From assembly GCF_014779555.2 (NCBI RefSeq), contig NZ_CP094357.1, forward strand, positions 1,178,001 through 1,242,000: a stretch of 64,000 nt of DNA, in the 5' to 3' direction. The notes under the pieces are model-generated. The model was not told the DNA's origin, did no database searches, and worked only from the letters and a program-made list of their open reading frames with translations. The translations under genes and the position numbers were made by a program. This DNA comes from Lysobacter capsici. GTDB lineage: Bacteria > Pseudomonadota > Gammaproteobacteria > Xanthomonadales > Xanthomonadaceae. Below, piece after piece: positions 33,655 through 42,533 of this stretch (positions are counted from its first letter, which is position 1; every line of letters starts with the position of its first letter).

Positions 33655-34371
33655 TCAGGTGATGCGCCCGTGCAGTTCGGCCACGCCTTCGAGCACGGCG
33701 CGGTAGCGGTCGCCGCGCTGCAGCGGACCGACGCCCGACGGCGTGCCCATGTAGACCAGGTCGCCGGCGCGCAATGCGTACAGGCGCGAGAGTTCGTGCA
33801 GGATTTCCTCGACGTTCCACACCAGATCGTCGAGCGTGCCGCGCTGGCGCGGTTCGCCGTTGACTTCCAGGCTCAGGCTGCGCGCGCCGAGTTCGCCGAC
33901 CTCGGCCGCCGGCACGATCGCGCTGATCGGCGCGGCATGGTCGAACGACTTGCCGGTATCCCACGGCAGGCCCTTGGCCTTGGCTTGCGATTGCAGGTCG
34001 CGGCGGGTCAGATCCAGCCCGACCGCGTAGCCGTAGATCAGGCTCGCGGCGTCGGCGACGGCGAGTTCGCCGGCCGGCGCGTCGCGGCCGATGGCGACGA
34101 CCAGTTCGACTTCGTGATGCAGGTCGCTGGTGCCCGGCGGGTAGGGCACGCTGTCGCCGAGTTCCAGCGAATCGTGCGGCTTCAGAAAGAACACCGGCCG
34201 GCCGCGATCGGCCGCCGAAGTCGGTACCGCAGCGCCCATCTCGCGGGCATGCTCGGCGAAGTTGCGGCCGACGCAGTAGACGCGGCGCACCGGGAAGGTG
34301 GCGTCGGCGGACAGGCGCTGGCCGCGCACGGGAATGCGGGTAAGCGGCGGCGCCGCGATCACGTCGCTCAT
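33655..34371 (-). CDS. Fumarylacetoacetate hydrolase-family protein
   Basis: A 238-residue enzyme of the FAH superfamily, which cleaves or decarboxylates beta-diketo acids with a divalent metal. Signatures: VYCVGRNFAEHAREMG, PVFFLKPHDSLE, the metal-binding HHEVELVVAIGR, RRDLQSQAKAKGLPW, KSFDHAAP and YMGTPSGVGPL. Size and motifs match the fumarylpyruvate hydrolase/YcgM group. Exact substrate unknown; oxaloacetate decarboxylation is another activity known in this group. The start at MSDVIAAPP is 4 bases past the stop of the small membrane protein gene, so both are one unit. Confidence 0.9.
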   Translation of the reverse strand: MSDVIAAPPLTRIPVRGQRLSADATFPVRRVYCVGRNFAEHAREMGAAVPTSAADRGRPVFFLKPHDSLELGDSVPYPPGTSDLHHEVELVVAIGRDAPAGELAVADAASLIYGYAVGLDLTRRDLQSQAKAKGLPWDTGKSFDHAAPISAIVPAAEVGELGARSLSLEVNGEPRQRGTLDDLVWNVEEILHELSRLYALRAGDLVYMGTPSGVGPLQRGDRYRAVLEGVAELHGRIT

Positions 34372-34375
34372 ACGG

Positions 34376-34711
34376 TCAGCGCGCCGTGTTCGAGCGATGC
34401 TCGACCTTGGCCGGGTCGACGACGCGGAATTCGCCCTCGACCACATCGTGCGCATGGCGCGGGCCGCGCCCGGCCATCGGCTTGCCGCGGCGCTGCCACA
34501 GCTTGTAGGTCAGGCCGGCGACGATCATCGCCGCGCCGACGAACACGCTGAAGAACACCAGCAAGGCCAGCAGGCCCAGTCCGACGACGCCGAGCACGAA
34601 ACGCAGGAGGCGGTGACGCGGCTTGCGCGGCTCGAACGCCGTGCGCACGCGCGATTGGAATGCATTCCATTGCGGTCGTTGATCGAAAAAGCGGAAGGTC
34701 TGGGCAAACAT
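34376..34711 (-). CDS. Small membrane protein, function unknown
   Basis: A 111-residue protein with a basic, soluble N-terminal third (FFDQRPQWNAFQSRVRTAFE), then one or two close hydrophobic helices (about 36-70, LLRFVLGVVGLGLLALLVFF and VGAAMIVAGLTYKLW), and a charged C-terminal tail (VVEGEFRVVDPAKVEH). It lies directly upstream of the FAH-family gene. The small divergent Rieske gene starts 56 bases away. No family was recognised. Confidence 0.7.
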   Translation of the reverse strand: MFAQTFRFFDQRPQWNAFQSRVRTAFEPRKPRHRLLRFVLGVVGLGLLALLVFFSVFVGAAMIVAGLTYKLWQRRGKPMAGRGPRHAHDVVEGEFRVVDPAKVEHRSNTAR

Positions 34712-34767
34712 TTCGGGTGTCGTGAGACAATGCGGCTTGGGCCGGACACTGGAGTATCGTTCCAGGC

Positions 34768-35148
34768 ATGGATGAGGGTGTGAGAACTTCGTTAAATGCC
34801 CCGGGCGGCGCCGACCCGGCCGGTCAACCTTTGATCGAGCTGCAGCGCCTGGCCGACGGCGCCTTCGCCGAGGCCGAAGCGAGCATCGACGGCGACGCCG
34901 AATCGCTGCTGCTGTACCGCGACGGCGACGCCGTGCGCGCCTGGCTCAACATCTGCCCGCACGCCGGCCGCCGATTAGATTGGGCGCCCGGCCAATTTCT
35001 CAAGAGCAAGGACGGCCTGCTGGTGTGCGCGGCGCACGGCGCCAGCTTCGAACTGCTCGGCGGCGAATGCGTGGCCGGCCCATGCCGGGGCGAATCTTTG
35101 CGCGCGGTAGAGGTCGTGGTGCGCGACGGCGCGGTGTGGTTGGCCTGA
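34768..35148 (+). CDS. Rieske [2Fe-2S] protein, stand-alone ferredoxin type
   Basis: A 126-residue soluble protein built around one Rieske domain. The cluster ligands are Cys63 and His65 in CPHAG and Cys87 and His90 in CAAHG, followed by ASFELLGGECVAGPC, the usual third sheet. There is no membrane anchor or partner oxygenase here. Such proteins pass single electrons to oxygenases or reductases, partner unknown. It is divergent from the small membrane protein/FAH pair. Confidence 0.9.
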   Translation: MDEGVRTSLNAPGGADPAGQPLIELQRLADGAFAEAEASIDGDAESLLLYRDGDAVRAWLNICPHAGRRLDWAPGQFLKSKDGLLVCAAHGASFELLGGECVAGPCRGESLRAVEVVVRDGAVWLA

Positions 35149-35173
35149 TCCCATCGCCGCGAATCCGCCCGCG

Positions 35174-35657
35174 CCCCCTGTAGAAGCGGCGCAAACCGCG
35201 ACCGCGAAACCCCACATGCGACGCATGCGGCAATCGCCATGACATCGCACCAAAGACGCGGCCCTGGCGTCCCGCATCCAATCCGCGGCCGCCCCCTGTA
35301 GGAGCGGCGCAAGCCGCGACCGAGAAACCTCACATGCGACGCATGCCGCAATCGCCATGACATCGCGCCAAAGACGCGGCCCTAGCGCCCCGCATCCAAT
35401 CCGCGGCCGCCCCCTGTAGGAGCGGCGCAAGCCGCGACCGCGAAACCTCGCATGCGACGCATGCGGCCATCGCCGTGACATCGCGCCAAAGACGCGGCTC
35501 TATCGTCCCGCATCCAATCCGCGGTCGCCCCCTATAGGAGCGGCGTAAGCCGCGACCGAGAAACCACAACCGCTTCGACCGGTCGAGGTCTTCGCGATCG
35601 CATTGTTTGCGTCGTGTGCGAGGTGTCGCGGTCGCGGCTTGCGCCGCTCCTACAGGG
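35174..35657. repeat. Four tandem 118-bp REP units plus a facing REP copy
   Basis: Units start near 35174, 35293, 35411 and 35529 with CCCCTGTAGGAGCGGCGCAA and carry a shared tail (CATGCGACGCATGC, CATGACATCGCGCCAAAGAC, CCGCATCCAATCCGCGG). A single inverted REP ends the block at 35625-35657. Unlike the arrays at 8331 and 29231, each unit has only one REP. No gene is contained. Confidence 0.9.
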
Positions 35658-35721
35658 GGCGGGCGATGTCTCGCGGACGGGCTTATCGCAGGGAGGCGTC
35701 GCGCTCGGTTTTTCTGCGACG

Positions 35722-37569
35722 TCACTTGCCCCAGAACAGGATATTGACCATCAGCACCGTCACCACCGTATAGATCAACGACAACGGCCCGCCGATCCGC
35801 CACAGCTCCTTGCCGCTGTAGCCGGCCGGGCCGGAGATCATCGAGATAACCGGGTTCGACGCGGTCATGAAATTGTTCGACGCCGACAGCGCGACGATCA
35901 GCGCGAACGCGGTCGGGTTGCCGCCGGCGGCCAGCGCCAGGTTGACCGCGAGCGGCACCACCACGATGGTCGCGCCGACATGGCTGATGACCAACGAGAA
36001 CAAGGTGGTCAGCAATCCGATCAATATTTCCAGCAGCCACACCGGCGTGCCCGTGGGCAGGCGCTCGATCGTGTGACCGGCGATCCACGCCGCCGCGCCG
36101 CTGGAATCCATCGCCCAGCCCAGCGGAATCAGGCAGGCCATCAGGAACACGGTCTTCCAGTTGATCGCCGAATAGGCTTCGTCGATATTGATCACCCCGG
36201 CGATCAACATGCCGGCCACGCCGGTCATCAGCGCGATCGACACCGGCAGGCGCGAGGACAGCGCCAGCAGCATGGCCACGGCGAAGATCGCCAGCGCGAT
36301 CTTGAGCTTGTGCGGACGCTGTTCGCCCTTGGGATAGTCGGTGACCACGACCAGGTCCTTGCTCGCCGCGGCGCTGGCCAGGTCGGTCCAGATGCTGTGG
36401 AACACCAGCATGTCGCCGGCGCGCATCGGAACGTTGCGCACGTTGTCGCGCAGCACGTCCTTGTCGCGGTTGATCGCCAGCAGGCTCAGGCCCGACTGCT
36501 TGCGCAGGTGCAGATCGCCGGCGGTCTTGCCGATGTAACCGGAGGTCGCCGGCACCACCGCTTCGGAAATGCCGGCGCGCGAAGGGTTGAACAGGTCGGC
36601 GAAATTGCGCAGGCGCGAGGACAGGCGCAGGAAATGGTTCTGGGCGAAATCGGCGACCTGCTGCTTGGGCCCCATCGCGCCGAGCACGCTGCCGACCCAG
36701 ATGCGGGTGTCGGCCGGCGGCGCCAGGCGCGAATCGTTGTCGCTCTTGAGCGCCAGCAGCAGCGGCGCGTCGCGCAGGGTTTCCGCTTCGCCCAGCGACA
36801 TGCCGACCAGGGGGCTGTCGGCGGTCACGGTGAGTTCGTAGACGTCGCCCTCGATGCCGTAGGCCTTGGCGAAATAGCTCTGGGTGCGCGCCGGGGTCGC
36901 GCCTTTCTCGCTGTCGTCCTTGAGCAGCTTGTCGCCGAAGAAATGGAAATACGCCAGCGAGGCGGCCAGCAGGGCCACGCCGATCGGCAGAGGCGCGAAC
37001 ATCTTCAGCGGCTCGATCGTGGCCGCGCCCGAGGGCAGGTTGCTGTTGGCGTTGAGCAGCAAGTCGTTGAGCAGGATCAGCGGCGAATTGCCGACCATGG
37101 TCAGCGCGCCGCCCATGATGATCGCCGCGGCGATCGGCAACAGCAGCCGCGGCAGCGACAGGCCGGTGCGCGAGGACAGGCGCGCGGCGACCGGCATGTA
37201 CAGCGCCATCACCGACGGGTTCTGCATGAAGGAGGAATTCAGGCCGGCCACCGCGGTGGTCAGCAGCAGCAATCGCTGCTCGATGCCGTGCGCGCGCCGC
37301 AGCAGCCAGCCGGCGAGGCGGTTGAGCGCGCCGGTGCGGTCCAGGCCGGCGCCGAGGATCATCGTCGCGATGATGCTGATGACCGCGTTACCGGAAAAGC
37401 CGTTGAACAGTTCGTCGGGCTCGACCAGGCCCGACAGGCCCAGCAGCACCAGCACGACCAGGGCGACCACGTCGGCGCGGATGCGTTCGAACAGGAACAT
37501 CGCCATCGTGAACACCACCAGCCCCAGAACGAGCTTCATGTCGGTGGTTAGCGCGAGGGCGGTATCCAT
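35722..37569 (-). CDS. SLC13-family permease with RCK_C (TrkA-C) domains
   Basis: A 615-residue inner-membrane transporter. About ten to twelve helices in two blocks (first about 10-195, last about 390-615) flank a cytoplasmic insert of two TrkA-C-like domains (about 250-370; DVYELTVTADSPLVGMSLGE, and SGYIGKTAGDLHLRKQSGLS). The helices carry NPSVMALYMPVAARL and SNNFMTASNPVISMISGP, typical of the sodium/dicarboxylate or sulfate group. The substrate may be a dicarboxylate, sulfate or another anion. The start was put at MDTALALTT since the upstream frame is a repeat. It is the last gene of a minus-strand run with trmB and thiG. Confidence 0.88.
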   Translation of the reverse strand: MDTALALTTDMKLVLGLVVFTMAMFLFERIRADVVALVVLVLLGLSGLVEPDELFNGFSGNAVISIIATMILGAGLDRTGALNRLAGWLLRRAHGIEQRLLLLTTAVAGLNSSFMQNPSVMALYMPVAARLSSRTGLSLPRLLLPIAAAIIMGGALTMVGNSPLILLNDLLLNANSNLPSGAATIEPLKMFAPLPIGVALLAASLAYFHFFGDKLLKDDSEKGATPARTQSYFAKAYGIEGDVYELTVTADSPLVGMSLGEAETLRDAPLLLALKSDNDSRLAPPADTRIWVGSVLGAMGPKQQVADFAQNHFLRLSSRLRNFADLFNPSRAGISEAVVPATSGYIGKTAGDLHLRKQSGLSLLAINRDKDVLRDNVRNVPMRAGDMLVFHSIWTDLASAAASKDLVVVTDYPKGEQRPHKLKIALAIFAVAMLLALSSRLPVSIALMTGVAGMLIAGVINIDEAYSAINWKTVFLMACLIPLGWAMDSSGAAAWIAGHTIERLPTGTPVWLLEILIGLLTTLFSLVISHVGATIVVVPLAVNLALAAGGNPTAFALIVALSASNNFMTASNPVISMISGPAGYSGKELWRIGGPLSLIYTVVTVLMVNILFWGK

Positions 37570-37570
37570 C

Positions 37571-37720
37571 AGGGCCGGGAATCGGGAATGGGGAATCGGG
37601 AATCGGAAAAGCCAAGGCAAAGCAAGACATCGCTACCGGATTGGGCGTCAGCAACGTATCGCGGATAGTCGGCAGCTCGCATCCGATTCCCGACTCCCAA
37701 TTCCCTATTCCCGGCTCTTG
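37571..37720. repeat. GGGAATCGGGAATGGGG palindromic repeat overlapping the trmB 3' end
   Basis: Left arm about 37572-37610 (GGGAATCGGGAATGGGGAAT) and right arm about 37684-37718 (GATTCCCGACTCCCAATTCC, then CTATTCCCGG) are inverted copies around a 75-base spacer. The right arm supplies the final codons and stop of trmB. This repeat type is common in xanthomonads. Confidence 0.85.
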
Positions 37721-38445
37721 TCGTACAGCAAATCCCAGACCCCGTGGCCGAGCTTCTGGCCCCGGGTCTCGAAATGCGTCTGTGGGCGCCAATCCGGACG
37801 CGGCACGCTCCCGCGCTTGCCCGCGCGGTTGACGATGCCCCCTGTCGCATCCAGGACGTCCCACATCTGTTCGGCATAGTCCTGCCAATCGGTGGCGAGG
37901 TGCAAGCGTCCGTCGCTTGCGAGCTTGCGCACCAGCAATTGCGCGAACGCCGGTTGCACCAACCGGCGCTTGTTGTGACGCTTCTTATGCCACGGGTCCG
38001 GGAAGTAAATCCGGACCTCGTCCAATGAACCGTCGGCGACTTCGTTATTGAGCACTTCGACCGCGTCGTGGTGATACAGCCGCACGTGATCGCTGCCGTC
38101 CTCGGCCAGGGCGTTCAACAGCCGGCCGACGCCGGGCGCGTGCACTTCGATGCCGATCAGGTCGCGGTCTTTGTCGTTGCGGGCGGCGAAGCGCAGCGCG
38201 TCGCCGTTGCCGAAACCGATTTCCAGCACGCGCTTGGCGCTGCGTCCGAAGACCGCGTCGAAGTCGCGCGGCGCGCCGTGGTAATCGACGCCGAAGCGCG
38301 GCCACAGTTCGTCGAACGCGCGCTGCTGGGCCGGGGTGAAGCGGCCCTGGCGCAGCACGAAGCTGCGCACCTGGCGGCGGCCTTCCTCGACCGTGAACGG
38401 CTTGGGCGGGGACTTGGCGCCGTCGCTGGCGAACGGATCGGTCAT
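37705..38445 (-). CDS. trmB: tRNA (guanine-N7-)-methyltransferase
   Basis: SAM-dependent enzyme that methylates G46 in the variable loop of tRNAs. The 246 residues have the SAM site [15 protein letters not shown] and [13 protein letters not shown], the family motif [19 protein letters not shown], and a C-terminal segment with [15 protein letters not shown]. The last residues KSRE and the TAG stop come from an intergenic repeat, so the natural C-terminus may have been replaced. The start lies 1 base after thiG ends, so trmB is translated with it. Confidence 0.96.
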   Translation of the reverse strand: MTDPFASDGAKSPPKPFTVEEGRRQVRSFVLRQGRFTPAQQRAFDELWPRFGVDYHGAPRDFDAVFGRSAKRVLEIGFGNGDALRFAARNDKDRDLIGIEVHAPGVGRLLNALAEDGSDHVRLYHHDAVEVLNNEVADGSLDEVRIYFPDPWHKKRHNKRRLVQPAFAQLLVRKLASDGRLHLATDWQDYAEQMWDVLDATGGIVNRAGKRGSVPRPDWRPQTHFETRGQKLGHGVWDLLYDKSRE

Positions 38446-38446
38446 A

Positions 38447-39241
38447 TCAGCCGATCAGACCGTCGATGGGGCTGGACGCGCTGGCGAAACGCTTGCGCGG
38501 AATCCGCCCGGCCTTGAACGCGGCGCGGCCGGCCTCGATCGCCAGCTTCATCGCATGCGCCATCAGGATCGGGTCGCGCGCGCCGGCGATGGCGGTGTTC
38601 ATCAGTACGCCGTCGCAGCCCAGTTCCATCGCGATCGCGGCGTCCGACGCGGTGCCGACGCCGGCGTCGACCAGGATCGGCACCTTGGCGTTCTCGATGA
38701 TCTCGAGCAGGTTGTACTTGTTCTGCACGCCCAGGCCCGAGCCGATCGGCGCGGCCAGCGGCATCACCGCGACGCAGCCGATTTCCTCCAGGCGCTTGGC
38801 CAGGATCGGGTCGTCGGAGGTGTAGACCATCACGTCGAAGCCGTCCTTGACCAGGATTTCGGCCGCGGCCAGGGTCTGCACGACATCGGGGAACAAGGTG
38901 CGCTGGTCGCCGAGCACTTCCAGCTTGACCAGCTTATGGCCGTCGAGCAGCTCGCGCGCCAAGCGGCAGGTGCGCACCGCGTCGTCGGCGGTGTAGCAGC
39001 CGGCGGTGTTGGGCAGCAGGGTGTAGCGGTCTGGCGGCAGCACGTCGAGCAGGTTCGGCTCGCCCGGGTTCTGGCCGATATTGGTGCGGCGAATCGCGAC
39101 GGTGACGATTTGCGCGCCGGCGGCCTCGGTGGCCCGGCGGGTTTCGTCGAGGTCCTTGAACTTGCCGGTGCCGGTCAACAGGCGCGAGCGGTAGGTTTTG
39201 CCGGCGATGACCAGCGGATCGGAGAAGGCGGTGTCAGTCAT
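38447..39241 (-). CDS. thiG: Thiazole synthase
   Basis: Forms the thiazole phosphate moiety of thiamine from deoxyxylulose phosphate, dehydroglycine and the ThiS thiocarboxylate. The 264 residues fold as a TIM barrel. Hallmarks are [58 protein letters not shown], the Schiff-base Lys in LVKLEVLGD, and the phosphate loop [18 protein letters not shown]. Its usual partner thiS is not adjacent but 3.1 kb upstream on the same strand. No TPP riboswitch was seen before it. Confidence 0.97.
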   Translation of the reverse strand: MTDTAFSDPLVIAGKTYRSRLLTGTGKFKDLDETRRATEAAGAQIVTVAIRRTNIGQNPGEPNLLDVLPPDRYTLLPNTAGCYTADDAVRTCRLARELLDGHKLVKLEVLGDQRTLFPDVVQTLAAAEILVKDGFDVMVYTSDDPILAKRLEEIGCVAVMPLAAPIGSGLGVQNKYNLLEIIENAKVPILVDAGVGTASDAAIAMELGCDGVLMNTAIAGARDPILMAHAMKLAIEAGRAAFKAGRIPRKRFASASSPIDGLIG

Positions 39242-39637
39242 CCGGCAATTATGGCTGATCGCCGGTGAACATGTCCGGGCCGGGACCGCGCCGGGCGGGG
39301 CTGTTCCGGCCTTTCCGCTGTCCCGTTCCGCCCCGGGCTCGCGGGCCCGACTTGGCCGAATCTGGCCGCAAAGTCACGGCGGCTGTCACCGGGGTTTAAG
39401 CGTTCGCGCGCAGCATTGGGTGCGGTGGTCGGGCTATTGCCGGGCTTTTTGGATGAAGCGGGCAGGTCGCAGGGCTCGCTTTCGATCTGCTTGAGAACGC
39501 CGAACCCATGCGCCTTGACTGCGTCGCCTGAGCCAGTCGATCGATCTCATGCGCGTACCGAGTTGGCATGGTCGGGCGATTGCGGCCATGCCGCGCCGAG
39601 GATTCCGACCGTGAGCGTATCGTTCGTTTCTTTGCCG
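39242..39637. other. Intergenic region between thiG and the PI-PLC-like gene
   Basis: About 400 bases with divergent flanking genes, so it should contain promoters for both. A short hairpin (CCGGC...GCCGG) lies at the thiG side. No TPP-sensing element, RNA gene or convincing small ORF was found. Confidence 0.5.
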
Positions 39638-40894
39638 ATGGGTCTTATGCGAATGTCCAGACGGAATCGGTGGCGCGGCGCGTGGGCGATGGGCCTGCTG
39701 TCGGCTTGTGTGTTGGCGGCGGGCATCGTGCCGAGCGCGATCGCGCAAACGCCGGCCCGAACGCAGGCGGCCGGCTGCATTCTCGATGCCGCCGGCGCGG
39801 CCCAGGCCGGTCCCGACTGCGCCGCGGCCTGGATCGATCGCAACCTGCGGCTCAACGATGTGCAAGCCATCGGCACCCACAACAGCTACAAGCTCGCGAT
39901 CGCGCCGGACGAACTCGCGGCCCTGCGCGCGCGCGATCCGGCCGGCGCCGATGCGCTGGACTACGCGCATGCGCCGCTGCACGAGCAACTTGAGCTGGGC
40001 ATGCGCAGCCTGGAGCTGGACGTGTACTACGACCCGAACGGCGGGCATTACGCGCATCCGCCCGGCGCGCTGGGCCAGGGATACGGCGACGCCGGTCCCT
40101 GGAGCCGCGAGATCGCCGCGCGGATGCAGCGGCCCGGGTTCAAGGTCATGCATCTGGCCAATATCGATTTCCGCAGCCAGTGCATGGTGTTCGTGCAGTG
40201 CCTGGAACAGATCCGGGCGTGGTCGCAGACTCACCGCGATCACGCGCCGATCCTGATCCTGATCAACGCCAAGGACGGCAAGGGCGGTGCGGGTTCGACC
40301 TCGCCGTTGCCGTTCGACAGCCGCGCCTTCGATGCGCTCGACGCGGAAATCCGCTCGGTGTTCGCGGCCGACGAATTGATCACGCCCGACCGCGTGCGCG
40401 GCGACGCGGCGAACCTGCGCGCGGCGGTGCTGGCCGGGCGCTGGCCGACCCTGGGGCAGTCGCGCGGCAAGCTGCTGTTCGCGCTCGATGAGGATGCGCG
40501 CAAGGTCGCCGCGTACCGCGGCAAGCGCCGCTCGCTGGAAGGCCGCGCGATGTTCGTCAACGGCGATGAAAACGCGACCGACGCGGCCTACCTGACCCTC
40601 AACGATCCGATCGCGCAGGGCGAACGGATCGCGCGCGCGGTCGCCGCCGGCTTCCTGGTGCGCACGCGCGCCGACGCCGACACCGCCGAGGCCCGGCGCA
40701 ACGACCCGCGCCGCCGCGAAGCCGCGTTCGCCAGCGGCGCGCAGTACATCTCCACCGATTGCCCGAAACCCGACCTGCGCTTGAGCCGCTATCGGGTGAC
40801 GTTCCCGCGCAGCGAAGTGGTGCGTTGCAACCCCCGCCGCGCGCCGGAACGCTGCGGACAGCGGGCGATCGAGGCGGCCGAGAAGCACGATTGA
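39638..40894 (+). CDS. Secreted phosphoinositide-specific phospholipase C-like protein
   Basis: A 418-residue exported phosphodiesterase of the calcium-dependent PI-PLC-like group (PI-PLC-C1 type). The signal peptide (RRNRWRGAWAMGLLSACVLA, cut near AIAQ) precedes a barrel that opens with AIGTHNSYKLA (catalytic His81). The acidic metal pair is in SLELDVYYDPNG, the second catalytic region in KVMHLANIDFRSQC, and conserved GKLLFALDE and RAMFVNGDE follow. The start is uncertain: ATG at 39638 or 39647, or GTG at 39611. Expected to act on phosphoinositides or similar headgroups outside the cell. It interrupts the thiS-thiG pair. Confidence 0.8.
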   Translation: MGLMRMSRRNRWRGAWAMGLLSACVLAAGIVPSAIAQTPARTQAAGCILDAAGAAQAGPDCAAAWIDRNLRLNDVQAIGTHNSYKLAIAPDELAALRARDPAGADALDYAHAPLHEQLELGMRSLELDVYYDPNGGHYAHPPGALGQGYGDAGPWSREIAARMQRPGFKVMHLANIDFRSQCMVFVQCLEQIRAWSQTHRDHAPILILINAKDGKGGAGSTSPLPFDSRAFDALDAEIRSVFAADELITPDRVRGDAANLRAAVLAGRWPTLGQSRGKLLFALDEDARKVAAYRGKRRSLEGRAMFVNGDENATDAAYLTLNDPIAQGERIARAVAAGFLVRTRADADTAEARRNDPRRREAAFASGAQYISTDCPKPDLRLSRYRVTFPRSEVVRCNPRRAPERCGQRAIEAAEKHD

Positions 40895-41687
40895 TGGAGG
40901 TCGGCGCAGCGCTTTCGTCGCTGGATTGATCGGTACTGCGCGAGGTCGGTGCTTGCTGGTGCACGACGGCGACGTGGCATCGGTCCGTTCGTGAGTCGAC
41001 GCGCCGATGCGCATGCGTATGCAACCCGCGTTTCGCGCATTCGCGTCGATGAGGCCTGCGCTCGCATGCGTTTCTTCGCGAATCGCATGCGACCTTGGTC
41101 GCGAATCGGATGCAAGTTTGATTAAAAGATTTGATCGAATCGATAGGCGGAAGCTTTGCGTAGGCTCCATCGCGAGTCGCGCGGCTCCGGATAAATGCTG
41201 TTTTTTGCATGGTAATTATCGATTCTTAGGCACACGACCGCGCCCGCTGCGCGAACTGCCCGATTCGTGGCCGCCAAGCGTGTGACAACGTCGCCATCAG
41301 GGTCGTCGACGGCGACGCTGGTTTTTCAATAATCGGCTTGCAACATGCATCGCGCGCGTTCGCGTCGATGCGATCGGCGATGCCGCGCGCCGCGCGAACC
41401 GAAAGCGCGCACGGCATAAAAGATGTGTCTGCCAACCACGATAGTGGTAATCGAAGCGTGTTTCGCGGCGATAGAAAATACGAGATGACGATCTTCGCCG
41501 GTTCGCTGCGCACGTCGATGCGGCCCGCATGGTTTTCCGCGTTCGCAACGCACGCACACGCCGAATTGCCTGCAAATGAAACTTTTTTCACGTGCTGTAA
41601 TCCGGCCCGCTTTCGTTCTCGGCACGAGATCGATCGCGAACCGGCCGATAGCGGCCGGCTCCCCCGAAAACCCCAAAGGAGCGTTCC
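40895..41687. other. Gene-free region richer in A/T than its surroundings
   Basis: About 790 bases after the PI-PLC-like gene with visibly more A/T than flanking genes, e.g. around 41105-41230 and 41420-41490. Frames are open on both strands (one gives MKKVSFAGNSACAC...) but lack sensible codon bias, starts or motifs. It may be decayed foreign DNA. It should hold the promoter for the small secreted protein at 41688. Confidence 0.45.
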
Positions 41688-41963
41688 ATGCGTATTTCAC
41701 TTCGTGCGGCAGCTTTCTCTCTTGCGACCGTGTGCCTGATCGCGGCAGGCACGGCCGCGGCGGCCGATTCCTACAAGATCAACCTGGGCACCTTCCAGGG
41801 CGATTTCGACGAAGACGCCATCGCCCTGGCGAACAGCGAATTGACCAATGCCTGTGTGGCCAACGGCGACACCCCCGGCCCGATCACCATTCACAACGTC
41901 AGCCGCGACGGCTGCAACCTGGTGAGCTTCGTGGAAGCCAGCATCACCTGCCATCGCAAGTGA
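41688..41963 (+). CDS. Small secreted cysteine-containing protein, function unknown
   Basis: A 91-residue product with a clear signal peptide (LRAAAFSLATVCLIAAGTAA, cut near AAADS). AAAGGAG lies 8 bases before the ATG, a strong ribosome site. The mature part of about 65 residues includes INLGTFQGDFDEDAIALANS and three cysteines in contexts NACVA, DGCNL and ITCHR, plus a C-terminal basic end. It is unrelated in sequence to the 11753-12958 family. It lies in the block that separates thiS from thiG. Confidence 0.7.
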   Translation: MRISLRAAAFSLATVCLIAAGTAAAADSYKINLGTFQGDFDEDAIALANSELTNACVANGDTPGPITIHNVSRDGCNLVSFVEASITCHRK

Positions 41964-42332
41964 ATTTTCGTCGTTGAGGGATTCCCGTCGCCGGAACATC
42001 GGCGACGGGAAGGTAGCGCGGGTGCGCGCGGTGCTGCTTACCGGTGAAGGCGCACCCCATGCCACGTGCCTGGCGCTGCTCGGCATGCTTGTTTCAATTC
42101 GGATAGAGGCGGGGTCGGAATTGATCGCGGCTCATCGCATCTCCGTCTATCGATCGGATCGGATGCGCGAGGTTTCGTGCGAAAGGTTTCCGCCTCGATA
42201 GCGTTCGATCGGCATCCGCACAAGCATTGCGAGGCCGGAGCTCGCAATGCATCGAACGCGCGTCAGACATCAACGGTCGCTTGTCGCGACAGATGGCCGT
42301 GCGCTTATCGCGAGATCGCGACGGGGCTTGGC
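41964..42332. other. Intergenic region downstream of thiS
   Basis: About 370 bases between the small secreted gene and the thiS stop, which converge here. A weak hairpin near 41985-42010 (CCCGTCGCCGG and GGCGACGGG) could terminate the upstream gene. Nothing else was recognised. Confidence 0.45.
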
Positions 42333-42533
42333 TCAGCCGCCACCCAAGGCATGCACGATCTCGACTTTGTCGCCGTCGTTCAACGCCGTGTCGGCGTGAC
42401 GGCCGCGCGGCACGATCTCGCCGTTGATCTCGACCGCGACCCGGCGTTCGCCCAGGCCTTCCTCGCGCAGCAATTCGACCAGCTTGATGGGCGCGGCGAG
42501 CGCGCGCGGTTCGCCATTGAGCAGAATGTTCAT
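42333..42533 (-). CDS. thiS: Sulfur carrier protein ThiS
   Basis: A 66-residue ubiquitin-fold protein that, as C-terminal thiocarboxylate, donates sulfur for the thiazole ring of thiamine. It begins [20 protein letters not shown], has the middle [18 protein letters not shown], and ends [13 protein letters not shown], the glycine tail required for adenylation. It is too short for many gene finders, and the open frame continues upstream to 42851 without meaning. Its partner thiG lies 3.1 kb downstream on the same strand, with two foreign-looking genes of opposite orientation between. Confidence 0.93.
   Translation of the reverse strand: MNILLNGEPRALAAPIKLVELLREEGLGERRVAVEINGEIVPRGRHADTALNDGDKVEIVHALGGG

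Noticed and set aside
35174-35657. Second CRISPR candidate with 118-bp period
   Set aside because: The space between REPs is itself conserved, not unique, and there are no cas genes.
39242-39640. TPP riboswitch before thiG
   Set aside because: No CTGAGA/ACCTGA-type core could be found on the minus strand upstream of thiG or thiS.
41226-41591. Minus-strand frame beginning MKKVSFAGNSACAC
   Set aside because: The start looks bacterial, but there is no ribosome site, codon use is irregular and no domain follows; likely chance in an A/T-richer stretch.
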